Shown: positions 8,393 through 16,721 of the stretch, piece by piece
Layout: every line of letters starts with the position of its first letter
Numbering within the stretch: the stretch's first letter is position 1
Assembly (NCBI GenBank): GCA_017629175.1
Contig: JAGBXS010000091.1
Location: 1-33,119, forward strand
Source: Clostridia bacterium
GTDB taxonomy: Bacteria > Bacillota > Clostridia > Oscillospirales > CAG-382
Direction of reading: 5' to 3'
Length of the DNA stretch: 33,119 nucleotides
Made by a program: the position numbers and the translations under genes
The notes under the pieces: model-generated
Seen by the model: only the letters and a program-made list of their open reading frames with translations
The model's database searches: none
What the model was told of the DNA's origin: nothing

Positions 8393-9698
8393 CTTTCTTA
8401 CCTCCGCCAATGGGCAAATAAGCCTTTACGTTGATGATGCCCATACCTACACCGAGGTTCAGAAGCACGTGGGAGATGACCAGTGCGGTGAACATGGAGA
8501 TGATAACACCGATGCCCAGGGTCAGTGCGAAGCCCTTGATGGTACCGGAGCCGAAGACATACAGCACTACGCAGGCGATCATGGTGGTTACGTTGGAGTC
8601 AAGAATTGCCCACAGAGCACGCTTGTAGCCGCTCTTGATGGCGCTCTTTACGCTCTTGCCTGCGATGAGCTCTTCCTTCATACGCTCAAAGATGATGACG
8701 TTGGCGTCAACTGCCATACCGATGGAGAGGATGATACCTGCGATACCGGTGAGGGTCAGGTTGAACTGACCGATGGCCAGAACGAGGAAGAACAACGCGG
8801 TGTATGCAACCAGAGCAATGGAAGCCCATACACCGGGAGTGCGGTAGTAGATGGCCATGAATGCCATAACCAGCAAGAGACCGACGGCACCTGCCAGCAA
8901 GGAGATCTTCAGAGCGTCTTCACCCAAGGAAGCCTTAACGGATTCCATGCTGACCTGCTCCAGATCGTACTGCAATGCACCTGCGTCGATGTTGTTTGCC
9001 AGCACCTCAGCCTCCTCCAAAGTGGTGAAGCCGCCGCTGATAACAGCCTTACCGCCGGTGATACCGGTGGTAGCGTATTCGGAAGAAACGGTGGGGCTGG
9101 AAATGCAAACGCCGTCTACGAAGATGTCCAAGGTCTTCTTGGTGAGTGCGCAGTTCTTGGTAGCTTCCGCAAACTTCTTGGCACCTGCAACGGTGAATTC
9201 CAGGTTTACTACGGGCTGTACGTTACCGGTAGTCTGATCCTGCTGATAAGTAGCGTATGCTACCGCTACGTCATCACCGGTCAAGGCTGCGGTATTTTCG
9301 CCGTTGACTCTGAATTCCAGCTTTGCGGTCTGCATGAAGTTCAGAGCTTCCTTGGAGGGATCCTCCACGCTGGGAAGCTCCACAACGATCATATCATCGC
9401 CGTAGAGATAGACCAAAGCTTCGGTGAAGCCTGCGTTATCCAAACGGTTACGCATAACCTCCAGCACGCTGTTCATGCCGGAAGAGGTGACGTCGCCGCC
9501 TTCGTTCTTAGCCTGATAGGTAATGGAGGAGCCGCCTGCCAGGTCAAGACCCAGGCGAATGGTTCCTTCGTCAAAAATGCCGTGCAGCTGTGCATCGTCG
9601 TTGATGTAAACGCCGCAGATGGAGAAAGCCAAAAGCGTCGCGATCACGAGAAGCAACAGGATGAAACGGGCAACGCTTGTCGCTTTTGTAAAGTTCAT
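8385..9698 (-). CDS. secD: Protein translocase subunit SecD
   Basis: The 437-residue protein has an N-terminal helix, the LGLDLAGGSSITYQ motif, a P1 region shorter than in proteobacterial SecD (usual for clostridia) and the C-terminal six-helix block with SIGMAVDANVIIFERMKEEL. GGAGGT lies 10 bases before the ATG and a near-consensus promoter lies at 9737-9765. The 3' end encodes the secF ribosome binding site, so the two genes are translationally coupled. Confidence 0.96.
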   Translation of the reverse strand: MNFTKATSVARFILLLLVIATLLAFSICGVYINDDAQLHGIFDEGTIRLGLDLAGGSSITYQAKNEGGDVTSSGMNSVLEVMRNRLDNAGFTEALVYLYGDDMIVVELPSVEDPSKEALNFMQTAKLEFRVNGENTAALTGDDVAVAYATYQQDQTTGNVQPVVNLEFTVAGAKKFAEATKNCALTKKTLDIFVDGVCISSPTVSSEYATTGITGGKAVISGGFTTLEEAEVLANNIDAGALQYDLEQVSMESVKASLGEDALKISLLAGAVGLLLVMAFMAIYYRTPGVWASIALVAYTALFFLVLAIGQFNLTLTGIAGIILSIGMAVDANVIIFERMKEELIAGKSVKSAIKSGYKRALWAILDSNVTTMIACVVLYVFGSGTIKGFALTLGIGVIISMFTALVISHVLLNLGVGMGIINVKAYLPIGGGKKDA

Positions 9699-9736
9699 CG
9701 TATTACTTACCTCCGAGAGATTACTTTAACATTCCT

Positions 9737-9765
9737 ATTATACACGCAAAAACCCTTTCCGTCAA
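9737..9765 (-). promoter_or_regulatory. Promoter of secD-secF
   Basis: Minus-strand TTGACG (9760-9765) and TATAAT (9737-9742) with a 17-base spacer, 38 bases before the secD start. Confidence 0.85.
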
Positions 9766-9776
9766 GAGTTTTTTCT

Positions 9777-10670
9777 TTATTTCAAAATATAGAGGGCACT
9801 TTTTTCCACGGAAACGGTGGAATTTTTGCTTTTTCCCCCTTCTTCCCCGTCCAAAGACCAGGCAACGGGCTCCGCAGAGAGGATCCGACAGCAGTGTGCC
9901 TTGCGGATGCTGATGGTGGGGTCGTCGATACTGCCGCTCAAAAGCTTGGTGGCGATCCTGCCCGCTTCGATGAGATCGTGGGGGAAACGGATCAAAAGCA
10001 GCTCGAACATTCCGTCGTTGAAATCCACGGTGTCCGCTCCCAGCTTCACCGTGCCCGCCATGACGGTGGTGTTGCCGATGCCGCAGAAGACGTATTTGCC
10101 CTCGATGGTTTCTCCGTCGGCGGTGATGGTCAGATTCAGCGGGCGGAGAGACGCCAGGGAGGGGATGGCGTTGATCACGTAGGCGGTATGCCCCAAGAGG
10201 TTTTTCATGGATTGGCTGGTGCTGTAGGAGGTGTCCGCAAAGGCTCCGCAGCAAGCTACGTAGGTGAACCGCCGTCCGTTGAAGGTGCCCAGATCGTGGG
10301 GGACGGGTGTTCCCTTTAAGATCCGCTCCACGGCGGTGGGGACGTCGGAAGAAAGCCCCAGGGAGGAGGCGAAATCGTTGGTGGAGCCCAGGGGGATATA
10401 TCCCAGCGGGAGCATTCTGCCTCCGCGGGCCATGCCCTCCACGGCTGTATTCAGGGTGCCGTCTCCGCCGCAGGCCACCACCATCTGGTAGGTGCTGTCC
10501 TTTGCCAGCATGGCGGCGATGCGCTCCACCGTTTCCGTGCCCTTTTTGGTAGGCAGAACGGTCACGTCGCATCCGCCGTCGGAAAGACGGGTAACGATGT
10601 CCAGCAGGTGGCGTTTGCCCACGCCCTTCCCTGCGATGGGATTCAGGATCAGTAAGGTTTTTCCGGTCAT
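9777..10670 (-). CDS. Diacylglycerol kinase-family lipid kinase (YegS/BmrU/DagK type)
   Basis: The 297-residue protein begins with LLILNPIAGKGVGK (6-19) and carries the nucleotide-binding GGDGTLN motif (68-74) and PLGYIPLGSTNDFA, all hallmarks of the DAGK catalytic family that phosphorylates diacylglycerol or related lipids at the membrane. The start at 10670 is set by AAAGGGGGTC upstream and by the family N-terminus. A longer in-frame reading would run across the promoter at 10696-10724. The gene is divergent from the SGNH hydrolase. The exact lipid substrate is not visible. Confidence 0.9.
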   Translation of the reverse strand: MTGKTLLILNPIAGKGVGKRHLLDIVTRLSDGGCDVTVLPTKKGTETVERIAAMLAKDSTYQMVVACGGDGTLNTAVEGMARGGRMLPLGYIPLGSTNDFASSLGLSSDVPTAVERILKGTPVPHDLGTFNGRRFTYVACCGAFADTSYSTSQSMKNLLGHTAYVINAIPSLASLRPLNLTITADGETIEGKYVFCGIGNTTVMAGTVKLGADTVDFNDGMFELLLIRFPHDLIEAGRIATKLLSGSIDDPTISIRKAHCCRILSAEPVAWSLDGEEGGKSKNSTVSVEKSALYILK

Positions 10671-10695
10671 GAAATGACCCCCTTTCACATCTGCC

Positions 10696-10724
10696 ATTCT
10701 ATCAAATTCCGGGAGAAAAGTCAA
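10696..10724 (-). promoter_or_regulatory. Promoter of the lipid kinase gene
   Basis: Minus-strand TTGACT (10719-10724) and TAGAAT (10696-10701) with a 17-base spacer. It is back to back with the promoter at 10768-10796. Confidence 0.75.
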
Positions 10725-10767
10725 TGGGGGAGATCCCCCGAAATATGAACGGATAGCAACTTTTCTC

Positions 10768-10796
10768 TTGCAAAGCGGAGAAAAGTGTGGTAAGAT
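10768..10796 (+). promoter_or_regulatory. Promoter of the SGNH hydrolase gene
   Basis: TTGCAA (10768-10773) and TAAGAT (10791-10796) with a 17-base spacer. Transcription would begin near 10803, which rules out in-frame ATGs at 10768 and 10795 as starts. Confidence 0.7.
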
Positions 10797-10836
10797 GGCA
10801 GTAGAAACAAAACTACCGAAAGGAAACTTTTTTGAT

Positions 10837-11955
10837 ATGCTGTACAATACGCCTTTTGCACCGCCCAAGGCTTCTATGGAATCCTTGGAGGATCGTGTTT
10901 TCACTGCCGCTGAGGAGCTGGGAGAAGCCGCCGAGGACGGCTTGTTCTACGCAGAAGCGGGGGATAGCTCCGTCATCGAGCTGGGGGGCCTTACCCGTCC
11001 CGCAGAGAACGGCGGGGAGTATTACCGTTTCGACGTGACCAAGAAGGAACAGCTTTCTCCCGCCAACAAGGGGCTTTCCATGTGCACTGCGGGTGCTTGT
11101 GCCCGTTTCATCACCGATGCGGAGACTGTGGTCATCGATGCCAAGCTTCGCGGAGTGCTCTACGGCATGAGCCATTTCTGCAACCGCGGCGTGTACGGCT
11201 TTGATATGCTGGTGGGAAGCGGCACGGACCGCAAGTATTCCGGCAACATCATGCAGATGTTTGTGGGCGTGAACGATGTCTTGAAGGATACTATGTATCT
11301 TCCCAAGGGCCTCAAGGAGGTACAGGTGAACTTCCCCTTGTACGGCGGTGTGGAATCCGTGAAGTTCGGCTTCCCCGCAGGGAGCAAGGTGGCGTACCCC
11401 ACCAAGCGCGCTTACAAGCCCATCGCCTTCTACGGCTCTTCCATCACCCAGGGCGGGTGCGTGGGCAGACCCGGTAACTCCTACTGTAACGTCGTTTGCC
11501 GCGCTTTGGATGCGGATTGCCGTAACTTAGGCTTCTCCGGCTCTGCCATGGGGGAACAGGTGGTGGCGGAATACATCGGCTCTTTGGAGCTTTCCGCCTT
11601 CGTCATGGATTACGATTACAACTCTCCTTCCGAGGAGCATTTGCGCCAGACCCATCGTCCCTTCTTCGAGACGGTGCGCAAGATGCAACCCGAGCTGCCC
11701 ATCGTCCTCATGACCCACGTGTGGTCCTTTGAGGACAGAGAAACGGACTTCAACCGTGTGAAGATCGTCAAAGAGACCTACGATGCCGCCATCGCCGCAG
11801 GGGATAAGAACGTATACTTCATCGACGGTAGCAATTTCTTCCGCGGACAGATGCGTGATCTCTGCACCGTGGATGCCCTCCATCCCAACGATCTGGGGCA
11901 GTTCATCATGGCGGAGGAGGTCTATAAGACCCTGGCCATGGCGCTGAAGAGATAA
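10837..11955 (+). CDS. SGNH/GDSL-family hydrolase
   Basis: The 372-residue protein has an N-terminal beta-sandwich-like region (about 1-180) followed by an SGNH esterase domain. Visible blocks are FYGSSITQGG with the nucleophile Ser202, LGFSGSAMGE for the block II Gly, and VDALHPND with Asp346 and His349. The third block is YDYNSP, not a canonical GxND. There is no signal peptide, so it is probably cytoplasmic. Related two-domain enzymes deacetylate or de-esterify small sugars; the substrate is unknown. The ATG at 10837 follows AAAGGAAA and lies downstream of the predicted transcript start. The repeat hairpin copy B follows the stop. Confidence 0.87.
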   Translation: MLYNTPFAPPKASMESLEDRVFTAAEELGEAAEDGLFYAEAGDSSVIELGGLTRPAENGGEYYRFDVTKKEQLSPANKGLSMCTAGACARFITDAETVVIDAKLRGVLYGMSHFCNRGVYGFDMLVGSGTDRKYSGNIMQMFVGVNDVLKDTMYLPKGLKEVQVNFPLYGGVESVKFGFPAGSKVAYPTKRAYKPIAFYGSSITQGGCVGRPGNSYCNVVCRALDADCRNLGFSGSAMGEQVVAEYIGSLELSAFVMDYDYNSPSEEHLRQTHRPFFETVRKMQPELPIVLMTHVWSFEDRETDFNRVKIVKETYDAAIAAGDKNVYFIDGSNFFRGQMRDLCTVDALHPNDLGQFIMAEEVYKTLAMALKR

Positions 11956-11966
11956 GAGAGAACGAA

Positions 11967-12043
11967 AAAGAACCTTTCTTTCGAAAAAAGAAAGGTTCTT
12001 TTAATCTCCAAAGAAACGTATTGCCGAAAACTGTCGTTTTCGG
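11967..12043 (+). repeat. Dispersed inverted-repeat element, copy B (shared terminator of converging genes)
   Basis: AAAAGAACCTTTCTTT pairs with AAAGAAAGGTTCTTTT (11967-12002), then TCTCCAAAGAAAC (12005-12017), then a second hairpin CCGAAAAC/GTTTTCGG (12024-12043). T runs flank the first hairpin on both strands. It lies between the converging SGNH and lipoprotein genes and probably terminates both. Confidence 0.85.
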
Positions 12044-12051
12044 GAGAGGAT

Positions 12052-12714
12052 TTATTCCTCAACCTCCGGGAGGGTGACGGTGGTTTTGCCCAAGCCCTCA
12101 AAGGTGAGGGTGACGGTGCCGGCAAAGGTGAGGCCGTCGGCTTCGTTTTCCGTGCGGGCGGAGAAGACGTAGCTGCCGTCCTCCTTCAGCTCCAGATAGC
12201 CCTCTGCGTAGACAGCGCCGTCCAACTCCAAGGTGGCGTCCTTCTTCATGGTGTAACGTCGGGTAGCCTCGTCGTAGGGATCATAGAGCTTGCTGTCAAA
12301 AATGGAACGGAAGACCTCCACGTCCAGATCCTCCCCGATGCTTCCGAAGATCGCCTCGGAGGCGTCCTGCTTTTCCCATTCGCCGGAAAGGTTGCTGTAC
12401 GCAAACAGCTCGTCGCCGTCCTGCTCAAAATAGAAGGTGATGGTCTCGGTTTCTCCCATGAGCGAGACGTCTGCGGTCACGCAATACAGGTTTCCCTGCT
12501 TTTCCATGGCGGTTTTGGTGTCCATGGACATGCCGTCGTACTCGTCACCCTCCGGAAACGCCATATCAAGGTCCGTGACGATCTTCCAGCTATCCGCTTT
12601 TTCCAGCTTTTCGAAGATTTCCTCGGGGGTGGCGGGCTTTCCGCAGGACATCAGGCACAGAGCGGTGATGGCAAGGGATAACGTCAGCGTGAGAAATTTG
12701 CAAAGCTTTTTCAT
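12052..12714 (-). CDS. Putative lipoprotein of unknown function
   Basis: The 220-residue protein has a type II signal peptide with lipobox LMSC (Cys24), so it should be anchored on the outer face of the membrane. The mature part (PATPEEIFEKLEKADSWKIVTDLDM, then alternating beta-strand segments such as ETITFYFEQDGDELFAYSNL) suggests a beta-rich ligand-binding or structural fold, loosely like LppX/LolA-type lipoproteins. I do not recognise a specific family. AAAGGAGG precedes the ATG, and its own promoter lies at 12745-12774. It occupies the place where rpoB often follows rplL. Confidence 0.8.
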   Translation of the reverse strand: MKKLCKFLTLTLSLAITALCLMSCGKPATPEEIFEKLEKADSWKIVTDLDMAFPEGDEYDGMSMDTKTAMEKQGNLYCVTADVSLMGETETITFYFEQDGDELFAYSNLSGEWEKQDASEAIFGSIGEDLDVEVFRSIFDSKLYDPYDEATRRYTMKKDATLELDGAVYAEGYLELKEDGSYVFSARTENEADGLTFAGTVTLTFEGLGKTTVTLPEVEE

Positions 12715-12744
12715 GTAAAATCCTCCTTTTCGTTTGTTTCTTTT

Positions 12745-12774
12745 ATTGTAGCACAGAACCGAAGAATTTGTCAA
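12745..12774 (-). promoter_or_regulatory. Promoter of the lipoprotein gene
   Basis: Minus-strand TTGACA (12769-12774) and TACAAT (12745-12750) with an 18-base spacer, immediately after the rplL terminator. Confidence 0.8.
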
Positions 12775-12778
12775 GAAA

Positions 12779-12809
12779 CAAAAAACACCCCGAGGTTGCC
12801 CTCGGGGTG
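12779..12809 (-). terminator. Terminator after rplL
   Basis: CACCCCGAGG pairs with CCTCGGGGTG (12786-12809), followed on the minus strand by TTTTTTG. It closes the rplJ-rplL unit. Confidence 0.9.
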
Positions 12810-12831
12810 AATTTCTGCTTGTAAGCAAAAC

Positions 12832-13206
12832 TTACTTAATGGTGATGGTAGCGCCAACTTCCTCAAGCTGCTTCTTGAGTGCTTCAGCCTCTTCCTTGGA
12901 AACGCCGGTCTTAACCATCTTGGGAGCGCTGGTAACCAGCTCCTTAGCCTCGCCAAGAGACAGGCCTGCGATGTCCTTAACTTCCTTGATGACCTTCAGC
13001 TTCTTAGCTTCGTCATAAGAGGTGAGCTCTACGTCGAACTCGGTCTTCTCCTCAACTACGGGAGCTGCTGCTGCGCCGGGAGCTGCTGCAACTGCTACGG
13101 GAGCTGCGGAAACGCCGTACTTCTCTTCCAGAGCCTTAACCAGGTCGGAGAGTTCAAGAATAGTAAGAGTATCGATGATATCGAGAATCTGCTGGATCTT
13201 TTCCAT
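12832..13206 (-). CDS. rplL: 50S ribosomal protein L7/L12
   Basis: The 124-residue protein has the N-terminal dimerisation segment ([25 protein letters not shown]), an alanine/proline-rich hinge (about 34-52) and the C-terminal factor-binding domain ending GATITIK. It forms the L10-anchored stalk that recruits translation factors. GGAGGAATATTAAA precedes the ATG. It follows rplJ by 42 bases and is followed by a strong terminator; rpoB is not next. Confidence 0.97.
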   Translation of the reverse strand: MEKIQQILDIIDTLTILELSDLVKALEEKYGVSAAPVAVAAAPGAAAAPVVEEKTEFDVELTSYDEAKKLKVIKEVKDIAGLSLGEAKELVTSAPKMVKTGVSKEEAEALKKQLEEVGATITIK

Positions 13207-13248
13207 TTTAATATTCCTCCAATGTAATGAAATTTTTTTAGAAATTGA

Positions 13249-13797
13249 TTATTCTGCAGAAGCTTCCTCGGCGGGAGCTGCATCTGCTGCGGGGGCTTCT
13301 TCGCCCTCGTTTGCCTTGTCGATGATTGCCTGAATTGCGTAAGCAAAGCCGTACAGAGAAGACTGCAGGGAACCCATAAGTCTGCCGATGAGGACTTCCT
13401 TGGAAGGAATCTCTGCCAGAGCCTTAACTTCAGCGGCGGAAAGGATCTTACCGTCAACAAAGCCTGCCTTGATCACGAAGTTGTCGTGAGCCTTTGCGTA
13501 ATCGTTCAGGATCTTCGCGGGAGCGATCTGATCCTCAGAGAGAGCCAGAGCGGTGTTGCCCTCGAGAACGTTCTTCAGCTCGGTGTAGCCCAACTCGTCG
13601 CAAGCACGTGCGCACAGTGCATTCTTAACAACTGCGTACTGAACGCCTGCTTTTCTCAGGTCGGCGCGGAGCTTGGTATCGTTCTCAACAGTGATGCCCT
13701 TGTAGTCTACAAGAACGCCGCTGCTTGCGTTTCTCATCTGTTCTGCCAATGCGGCAACGATCTGTTGCTTTTGCTCGATGATTTTTGCGTTTGCCAA
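13249..13797 (-). CDS. rplJ: 50S ribosomal protein L10 (TTG start)
   Basis: The 182-residue stalk base protein begins (M)ANAKIIEQKQQ, the usual L10 N-terminus. The start is placed at TTG 13795-13797 because GGAGGT lies 7 bases upstream. The ATG at 13812 overlaps that same Shine-Dalgarno sequence and has none of its own. The C-terminal tail is Ala/Glu-rich (EGEEAPAADAAPAEEASAE), and the L12-binding helix precedes it. L10 normally represses its own operon by binding the leader upstream (13815-13958). Confidence 0.93.
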   Translation of the reverse strand: MANAKIIEQKQQIVAALAEQMRNASSGVLVDYKGITVENDTKLRADLRKAGVQYAVVKNALCARACDELGYTELKNVLEGNTALALSEDQIAPAKILNDYAKAHDNFVIKAGFVDGKILSAAEVKALAEIPSKEVLIGRLMGSLQSSLYGFAYAIQAIIDKANEGEEAPAADAAPAEEASAE

Positions 13798-13814
13798 AAC
13801 TTTCACCTCCATTA

Positions 13815-13958
13815 AGTTATAAGAAAGAATGCTCCTCCGCAGAGCGAAGGAGCATAAAGACGTACAAATAAATGTGTCTTGCTTCTCCTCGGCGGGTGAC
13901 GTGAAACACGCTTTTATACCGTAAAAGGCACCTGCTGTCTGCGGATTTGCTTAAAAAC
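13815..13958 (-). promoter_or_regulatory. Ribosomal protein L10 leader (autoregulatory)
   Basis: The transcript from the promoter at 13966-13994 has a leader of about 145 bases before rplJ. It contains AGACAGCAGGTG (complement at 13929-13940), the conserved core of the L10 leader RNA family. Nearer rplJ lies a hairpin, ATGCTCCT paired with AGGAGCAT (about 13831-13856), followed by a T-rich stretch, which could be an attenuator. Confidence 0.75.
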
Positions 13959-13965
13959 CTCGGAG

Positions 13966-13994
13966 AGTATAGCATATAAAATGCAGTTTGTCAA
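13966..13994 (-). promoter_or_regulatory. Promoter of rplJ-rplL
   Basis: Minus-strand TTGACA (13989-13994) and TATACT (13966-13971) with a 17-base spacer. It gives rplJ-rplL expression separate from the rplK-rplA unit. Confidence 0.85.
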
Positions 13995-14025
13995 GAGGTT
14001 TTTAGCGTTTTTTTGAGAAAAATGT

Positions 14026-14721
14026 TTAGCCGGAGATCTTTGCGGTGTTGATCTTCACGCCGGGGCCCATGGTAGAGCTTACTGCGCAGGACTTGATGTA
14101 CTGACCCTTTGCAGCGGCGGGACGAGCCTTCACGATTGCGCCCATCAGAGCGTCGAAGTTCTCAGCCAGCTTATCTTTGCCGAAGCTTACCTTACCGATG
14201 GGGCAGTGGATGATGTTGGTCTTGTCCAGACGGTACTCGATCTTACCTGCCTTAGCTTCGGTAACTGCCTTTGCGATATCCATGGTAACGGTACCGGCCT
14301 TGGGAGAGGGCATCAAGCCCTTGGGGCCCAGAACCTTACCGAGACGGCCGATAACGCCCATCATGTCGGGGGTTGCGATAACTACGTCGAAGTCGAACCA
14401 GTTCTCGGAAGTGATCTTCTGAACCATGTCCTCTGCACCAACGTAATCTGCGCCAGCTTCCTGAGCGGCGGTAGCCTTGTCGCCCTTAGCGAAAACCAGG
14501 GTGCGAACGGTCTTACCGGTACCGTTGGGAAGAACAACTGCGCCTCTGACCTGCTGGTCAGCGTGACGGGAGTCAACGCCCAAACGAACGTGGAGCTCAA
14601 CGGTCTCGTCGAACTTAGCCTTAGCGATCTCGCAGATCAGGCCAAGAGCCTCGTTGCTTTCGTAAAGTTTTGCCTTGTCGATAGCGGCAACGGCAGCGTT
14701 ATAATTCTTGCCTCTCTTCAT
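14026..14721 (-). CDS. rplA: 50S ribosomal protein L1
   Basis: The 231-residue length is normal for L1. Typical segments are present: [55 protein letters not shown] and the C-terminal [12 protein letters not shown]1 binds 23S rRNA at the E-site stalk. GGAGGG lies 8 bases before the ATG and the gene follows rplK by 14 bases. No strong terminator separates it from the rplJ promoter. Confidence 0.97.
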   Translation of the reverse strand: MKRGKNYNAAVAAIDKAKLYESNEALGLICEIAKAKFDETVELHVRLGVDSRHADQQVRGAVVLPNGTGKTVRTLVFAKGDKATAAQEAGADYVGAEDMVQKITSENWFDFDVVIATPDMMGVIGRLGKVLGPKGLMPSPKAGTVTMDIAKAVTEAKAGKIEYRLDKTNIIHCPIGKVSFGKDKLAENFDALMGAIVKARPAAAKGQYIKSCAVSSTMGPGVKINTAKISG

Positions 14722-14735
14722 CTTAAGAGCCCTCC

Positions 14736-15161
14736 TTAGTCTTCAACCGTAACGCCCATGCTGCGTGCGGTACCTGCGATCATGCTCATTGCACTCTCGA
14801 TGGACGCTGCGTTCAGGTCGGGCATTTTGGTCTCTGCGATCTTGCGAACCTGCTCCTTGGTGATCTTACCAACCTTCTGAGACTGGGGAACACCGGAACC
14901 GCTCTCGATGCCTGCAGCCTTCTTGATCAGAACTGCTGCGGGAGGAGTCTTGGTGATAAAGGTAAAGGTACGGTCAGCGTAAACGGTGATAACAACGGGG
15001 ATGATCAAACCGATGTCATTCTTGGTGCGCTCGTTGAATTCCTTGGTAAACATAGGAATAGCAACACCATACTGACCAAGTGCCGGACCGATAGGGGGCT
15101 GGGGAGTAGCCTTGCCGGCGGGGATCTGAAGCTTAATATAGCCTACGATTTTCTTTGCCAT
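14736..15161 (-). CDS. rplK: 50S ribosomal protein L11
   Basis: The 141-residue protein is the standard length, with the N-terminal [23 protein letters not shown] motif (thiostrepton-binding region) and the C-terminal rRNA-binding domain ([33 protein letters not shown]). GGAGGT precedes the ATG. A 133-base spacer separates it from nusG; it holds an imperfect hairpin GATC-CGGT/ACCG-GATC near 15222-15248, a possible regulatory leader. Confidence 0.97.
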   Translation of the reverse strand: MAKKIVGYIKLQIPAGKATPQPPIGPALGQYGVAIPMFTKEFNERTKNDIGLIIPVVITVYADRTFTFITKTPPAAVLIKKAAGIESGSGVPQSQKVGKITKEQVRKIAETKMPDLNAASIESAMSMIAGTARSMGVTVED

Positions 15162-15294
15162 GAGAAATACACCTCCAAATGTGGTAAAAATAGTTTTTCG
15201 GGATCAATGTCCCTCCCACCAGATCGCGGTCTTCTTCACCGTGATCCATACTGTCGCTGTGCGTGGCAACCGCACAGAAACGGGTTTTCTTGTT

Positions 15295-15837
15295 TTACTG
15301 CTCGTCCTCCAGAGAACGAACCTCCATGGAGCCAAGCTCCACCTTGGTCTCTCTGCCGAACATGGAAGCAGTGACCTTGACGGACTTCATGTCCGCAGAA
15401 ATCTCATCCACAATGCCGATAAAGCCGGAAAGGGGACCTGCGCAAATGCGCACACTGTCGCCCACTGCATAGCGGACCTCGATGACTCTGGGCTCTACAC
15501 CCAACTGCTCCACTTCCGCATCGGAAAGGGGAACGGGGCGGGATCCGGGGCCTACGAAGCCGGTAACGCCGGTGGTGTTGCGGATGATGTGCCACATCTC
15601 ATCGTTCATGACCATTTTCACGAAGACGTAGCTGGGGAATAATTTTCTTTCGATTTCCTTTTCGCCCTTGTCGGTCATCTCCACCACGATCTCCGTGGGG
15701 ATCTTAACCGTTTGGATCAGATCGCCGATGCCTCGGTTCTCAATGATCTTTTCCAGGCTTTGCAGAACTTTGTTCTCGTACCCCGTGTAGGTATGGACTA
15801 CATACCAAAGGGGCTTGCTCTCCTGCGGTAAACTCAT
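15295..15837 (-). CDS. nusG: Transcription termination/antitermination factor NusG
   Basis: The 180-residue protein has the NGN domain opening WYVVHTYTGYENKV, the LFPSYVFVKMVMNDEMWHIIRNTTGVTGFVG segment, and a C-terminal KOW domain (VGDSVRICAGPLSGFIGIVDEI). It binds RNA polymerase and modulates pausing and termination. GAGGT precedes the ATG, and the secE stop is 19 bases upstream, the usual secE-nusG order. Confidence 0.96.
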   Translation of the reverse strand: MSLPQESKPLWYVVHTYTGYENKVLQSLEKIIENRGIGDLIQTVKIPTEIVVEMTDKGEKEIERKLFPSYVFVKMVMNDEMWHIIRNTTGVTGFVGPGSRPVPLSDAEVEQLGVEPRVIEVRYAVGDSVRICAGPLSGFIGIVDEISADMKSVKVTASMFGRETKVELGSMEVRSLEDEQ

Positions 15838-15856
15838 TTCGACCTCACCCAGCCTA

Positions 15857-16429
15857 TCAGCCGATGGAGGAAATGAGATTCAACAGCGCAGAGAAGCCAA
15901 GGTCCAGAAGACCAATGAGGACGACTGCTGCAACCAGCACCAAGAGAACGATACCCGTGCTCTTGATCAAGTCGTTCTTGGGCATCCATACGACCTTCTT
16001 CAATTCGCTCTTGTAGTTCTTGACGAAGTTTGCGATCTTCTGACCGATCTTGGTATTCGTGCGGGACAGAATGAACAGCACGGCAAACAGGATCACAAGA
16101 ACCGCACCGGTGATGATCAGCTGCCAGGTCAGGGCAGTGAAACCGGAACCGGTGGTACCATGGTCATGACCGGCGTGAGAATCGGAAGTGGTTCCGGAAG
16201 TAGTACCGGAAGTGGTTCCGGAGGTGGTACCGGAAGTGGTACCGGAAGTCTCAGCGGAATGATCATGCTCCTCGGAAGTCTCGCCGGAAGCCTCGGCAGA
16301 GGTCTCGGCGGATGCCTCGGTGGATGCTTCGGTAGAAGCCTCGTCAGCGAAAACTGCAAAAACAGACAAAGAACAAACCAGGACGAACGCCAACAGGATG
16401 GGAAGAAGTTTCAAAAGTCTGTTAGACAT
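15857..16429 (-). CDS. secE: SecE translocase subunit with an extra exported N-terminal region
   Basis: The C-terminal part (about 128-190: FVKNYKSELKKVVWMP, then one long hydrophobic helix) is a normal Gram-positive SecE, and the rpmG-secE-nusG order supports it. The protein is 190 residues, about three times the usual 60-70. It begins with a signal-peptide-like helix (4-28, possible cleavage after VFA), then a low-complexity stretch of Ala, Ser, Thr and Glu (29-55), four TSGT repeats (61-76) continuing into TSGTTS, two His clusters (EEHDHS, HAGHDHG), and an added membrane helix (about 97-121). AAGGGGG precedes the ATG. The SecE core is firm; the role of the extension is unknown. Confidence 0.9.
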   Translation of the reverse strand: MSNRLLKLLPILLAFVLVCSLSVFAVFADEASTEASTEASAETSAEASGETSEEHDHSAETSGTTSGTTSGTTSGTTSGTTSDSHAGHDHGTTGSGFTALTWQLIITGAVLVILFAVLFILSRTNTKIGQKIANFVKNYKSELKKVVWMPKNDLIKSTGIVLLVLVAAVVLIGLLDLGFSALLNLISSIG

Positions 16430-16440
16430 GAGCTGCCCCC

Positions 16441-16590
16441 TTACTTGCTCTCTTTGTGAAGAGTGTGCTTGCGGCAGAATCTGCAGTACTTTTTCATTTC
16501 GAGTCTGTCAGGATCGTTCTTCTTGTTCTTGACCGTGTCGTAGTTTCTTTGTTTGCATTCAGTGCAAACCAGAGTGATCTTAACTCTCAT
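16441..16590 (-). CDS. rpmG: 50S ribosomal protein L33, zinc-binding form
   Basis: The 49-residue protein [17 protein letters not shown]... has both cysteine pairs (Cys9/Cys12 and Cys36/Cys39) of the zinc-ribbon form of L33. GGAGGT lies 9 bases before the ATG. It is the first gene of the rpmG-secE-nusG-rplK-rplA unit, 11 bases before secE. Confidence 0.95.
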   Translation of the reverse strand: MRVKITLVCTECKQRNYDTVKNKKNDPDRLEMKKYCRFCRKHTLHKESK

Positions 16591-16691
16591 GTTATCGGCA
16601 CCTCCAAATAAAATGTTACCTCCCTCTGCTTGCTTGGGGACTCTTTGGTGAGGGTGGAAAGCGGAAATCGAAAAGGCTTCTCACGCCACAA

Positions 16692-16715
16692 CAAAAAGAC
16701 CTCTCGCGCAGAGGT
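16692..16715 (-). terminator. Hairpin with T run at the start of the rpmG-secE leader
   Basis: ACCTCT pairs with AGAGGT (16699-16715, loop GCGCG) and is followed on the minus strand by CTTTTTGTTG. It begins about 7 bases downstream of the -10 box at 16722, so it could act as a very early attenuator or stabilise the 5' end. The short stem makes it a weak candidate. Confidence 0.45.
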
Positions 16716-16721
16716 AGGGTC

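Noticed and set aside
8271..10319. Long plus-strand open frame (682 codons) opposite secD-secF
   Set aside because: It is antisense to two well-recognised genes, has a His/Gly/Gln-rich nonsense composition and no family signature; it results from codon bias on the other strand.
10768..10836. Upstream ATG codons at 10768 and 10795 as start of the SGNH hydrolase
   Set aside because: They overlap the promoter boxes and lack ribosome binding sites; ATG 10837 follows AAAGGAAA and lies after the predicted transcript start.
16140..16260. Short GGAAGTGGTTCC-type repeats considered as a CRISPR or minisatellite
   Set aside because: They are in frame and encode TSGT repeats of the SecE extension, with no spacers.
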